A stretch of DNA of 64,000 bases from Trochalopteron elliotii (taxonomy: Eukaryota > Chordata > Aves > Passeriformes > Leiothrichidae), in NCBI GenBank assembly GCA_024734555.1, contig JANPWX010000614.1:278649-342648 (forward strand). The letters are read 5' to 3'. Under the pieces are notes generated by a model that saw only the letters and a list, made by a program, of their open reading frames with translations, did not search any database and had not been told where the DNA came from. Positions 62,383-64,000 of the stretch are shown here, piece by piece; the stretch's first letter is position 1, and each line of letters starts with the position of its first letter. The translations under genes were made by a program, and so were the position numbers.

Positions 62383-63489
62383 GCTCATGCATAGTATATG
62401 CAGACAATGCAAGAGAATCCCAAGAGAATCCATTATGGCAACAATATTTTAATTTGACACTACAGATAGTTCTGTCACCAAATGAAAGTACTAATAATGG
62501 CTGCAAGCCTGCTCTACTTTGGGCATTTCTTCTTTCAAAGTCATTACCATCTCTGCAGCAAGCACTGGTTCGAAGTATTACAGAAGTCCATCTGAGTGGA
62601 AAAACAGAACACACTGAATGTTCAAAGTTTACTGGTGTTTACCAAGCTCAGACATCCAACTGTGATTCCATTATCCAATGTGCTCCATGACTTGTGAGTA
62701 TTCGACATGGCAAGAGACAGAAATGCTGCCAATGCTAAAAGGACAACTTTGGAAGTTAAACATAAAATCTTTGAAAAAATTTTTTGAGTAACTGGTCAGA
62801 AATTAACTCACTAGGAGAAGCCAAAAATACTTAGTATATGACCTTCTTAACATTTTATTCAGTGGAAGAACTTTAATGGACTATGGTTCTTAACTAACTC
62901 TTCAGATACAATACTGTATTTTATTAAATTTTAATTAAATCATGAGTTGATACTCAGAACACGGAAAGCTGAAGATAGCCTGTGAGGGGAAAATAAAGGG
63001 TAAACACAAAAGTAGGTCAGACTTAATGATTAACACAATTAAATTTACTCTTGTTTACATCAAATTTTGTTTTCTGCACTTCCTAGCAGTCTCCCTGGAA
63101 GATCAGGAACCAAATTCTGGTGGTCAATGCATGACCAAACTTAAAGCCTGTTAAAGCACTTCTAAAAAATCTGCTCCAGAGTCTGCCTTTCTCTAGTATA
63201 TGCCAACTTACACATGGTGCTAGTTCTATTTCAGAATAGCAGTGACATGTTAGGAAGCGATGTGAAACAATGGTATTTGTAACTCCCATCTTTTGCTAGA
63301 GAAGAAGGAAAAGGATAAAAACAGGACATCCATCCAACAGGAAAAGCAGGAAAAAAAGTCTGACTAAAAGTACCCAACTTTGCAGTTAATATATGCCATT
63401 CAGCAGCCAGCTGGGAGACACATTTTGATTAGGTTTCTAGCCAAGACTGCAGATGTCCATGTCTGTAATCACTGCTGCATTTGCTCTTT

Positions 63490-63930
63490 AATAGAGAATC
63501 ATGGATTATCTCAGGTTGGAAGGGGCCTACAAGGATCATTGTGTTCAGCTCCCTATTCCTTGCAGGACTACCTTAAACTAAAACGTATCACTAAGAGCAT
63601 CCTAAACAAACCAGAACTCTGGCAGCCTTGGTGCAACGACCACTGCCCTGGGGAGCTTATTCCAGTGCCCAACCACCCTCTGCAGGAAGAACCTGCTCCT
63701 AATAACGAACATAGCCCTCCCCTGACACAGCTCCAGCCATTCCCTCAGGTCCTGGCACCAGACAGCAGAGATCAGCACCTCCCCAGTGTGAGGAAGGTGC
63801 AGAATATGACAGGTCACCTGTCAGCCTTCTCTTCTCCTGGCTGAACTGGCCAAGTGATCTCAGCCACTCCTTGCGTGTCTTACCCTGGAGGTCTTTCACC
63901 ATCCTGGTTACCCTGCCATGGGCATACTGC
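63490..63930 (-). mobile_element. CR1 LINE fragment, longer 3' portion
   Basis: The complement of a CR1 3' region reaching further upstream than most copies here: gagaatcatggattatctca, aggttggaaggggcctacaa, gccctggggagcttattcca, gtgcccaaccaccctctgca, then catagccctcccctgacaca and gccttctcttctcctggctg. It may continue to the window edge. The open frames across it on both strands are remnants, not a functional gene. Confidence 0.88.
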
Positions 63931-64000
63931 CATCATTCAGTGTAGTTTTGTCATCCTCCCTGTCATGGTGTTCCAGTACGGACTCCGGCCTGTACACTTT

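Noticed and set aside
63380..63902. Open frames across the right end of the window
   Set aside because: They fall within a CR1 LINE fragment and are remnants of repeat sequence.

Overview
The window is a piece of a bird nuclear genome. It holds multi-exon genes with GT-AG introns and CpG-rich promoters, and many short fragments that look like CR1 LINEs, the dominant avian retroposon. A solo-LTR-like block at about 40060-40800 resembles LTRs common in songbirds, so a passerine is likely. This rests on recognition by eye, because no search could be run.

Four protein-coding genes are recognisable. RNPS1 (+, coding 4892-13125) encodes an RRM splicing and exon-junction protein. A 314-bp assembly gap lies just after its first exon. 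TELO2 (+, coding 14325-33685, 20 coding exons, 820 aa) follows head-to-tail, with only about 240 bp between the RNPS1 poly(A) signal and the TELO2 ATG. IFT140 (-, coding 35311-44215 in this window, 12 exons) runs towards TELO2, tail to tail. Only its C-terminal 659 residues are here, and the N-terminal WD40 half must lie beyond base 64000. TMEM204 (+, first coding exon 52014-52293) is nested in the opposite orientation inside the very large IFT140 intron that starts at 44216. Its remaining exons also lie beyond the window. The exon lengths of RNPS1 (855 nt) and TELO2 (2463 nt) sum to open frames ending at the expected stop, which supports the splice assignments.

Bases 1 to about 4760 contain no recognisable gene. 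They hold one CR1 copy and an unexplained GC-rich block at about 2320-3070. Bases 44216-64000 are IFT140 intron with the TMEM204 5' end, several CR1 fragments and otherwise AT-rich unique sequence.

The genes do not form a pathway. RNPS1 acts in mRNA processing, TELO2 in TTT/R2TP chaperoning of PIKK kinases, IFT140 in retrograde intraflagellar transport, and TMEM204 is a claudin-like four-pass membrane protein. TELO2, IFT140 and nested TMEM204 are also neighbours in mammals. RNPS1 directly beside TELO2 differs from the human arrangement as I know it. I found no sign of a previously undescribed system. The points most worth a second look are the split start codon of RNPS1, the possible relic of an alternative RNPS1 N-terminal exon, and the compact RNPS1-TELO2 junction with a duplicated CCAAT element.
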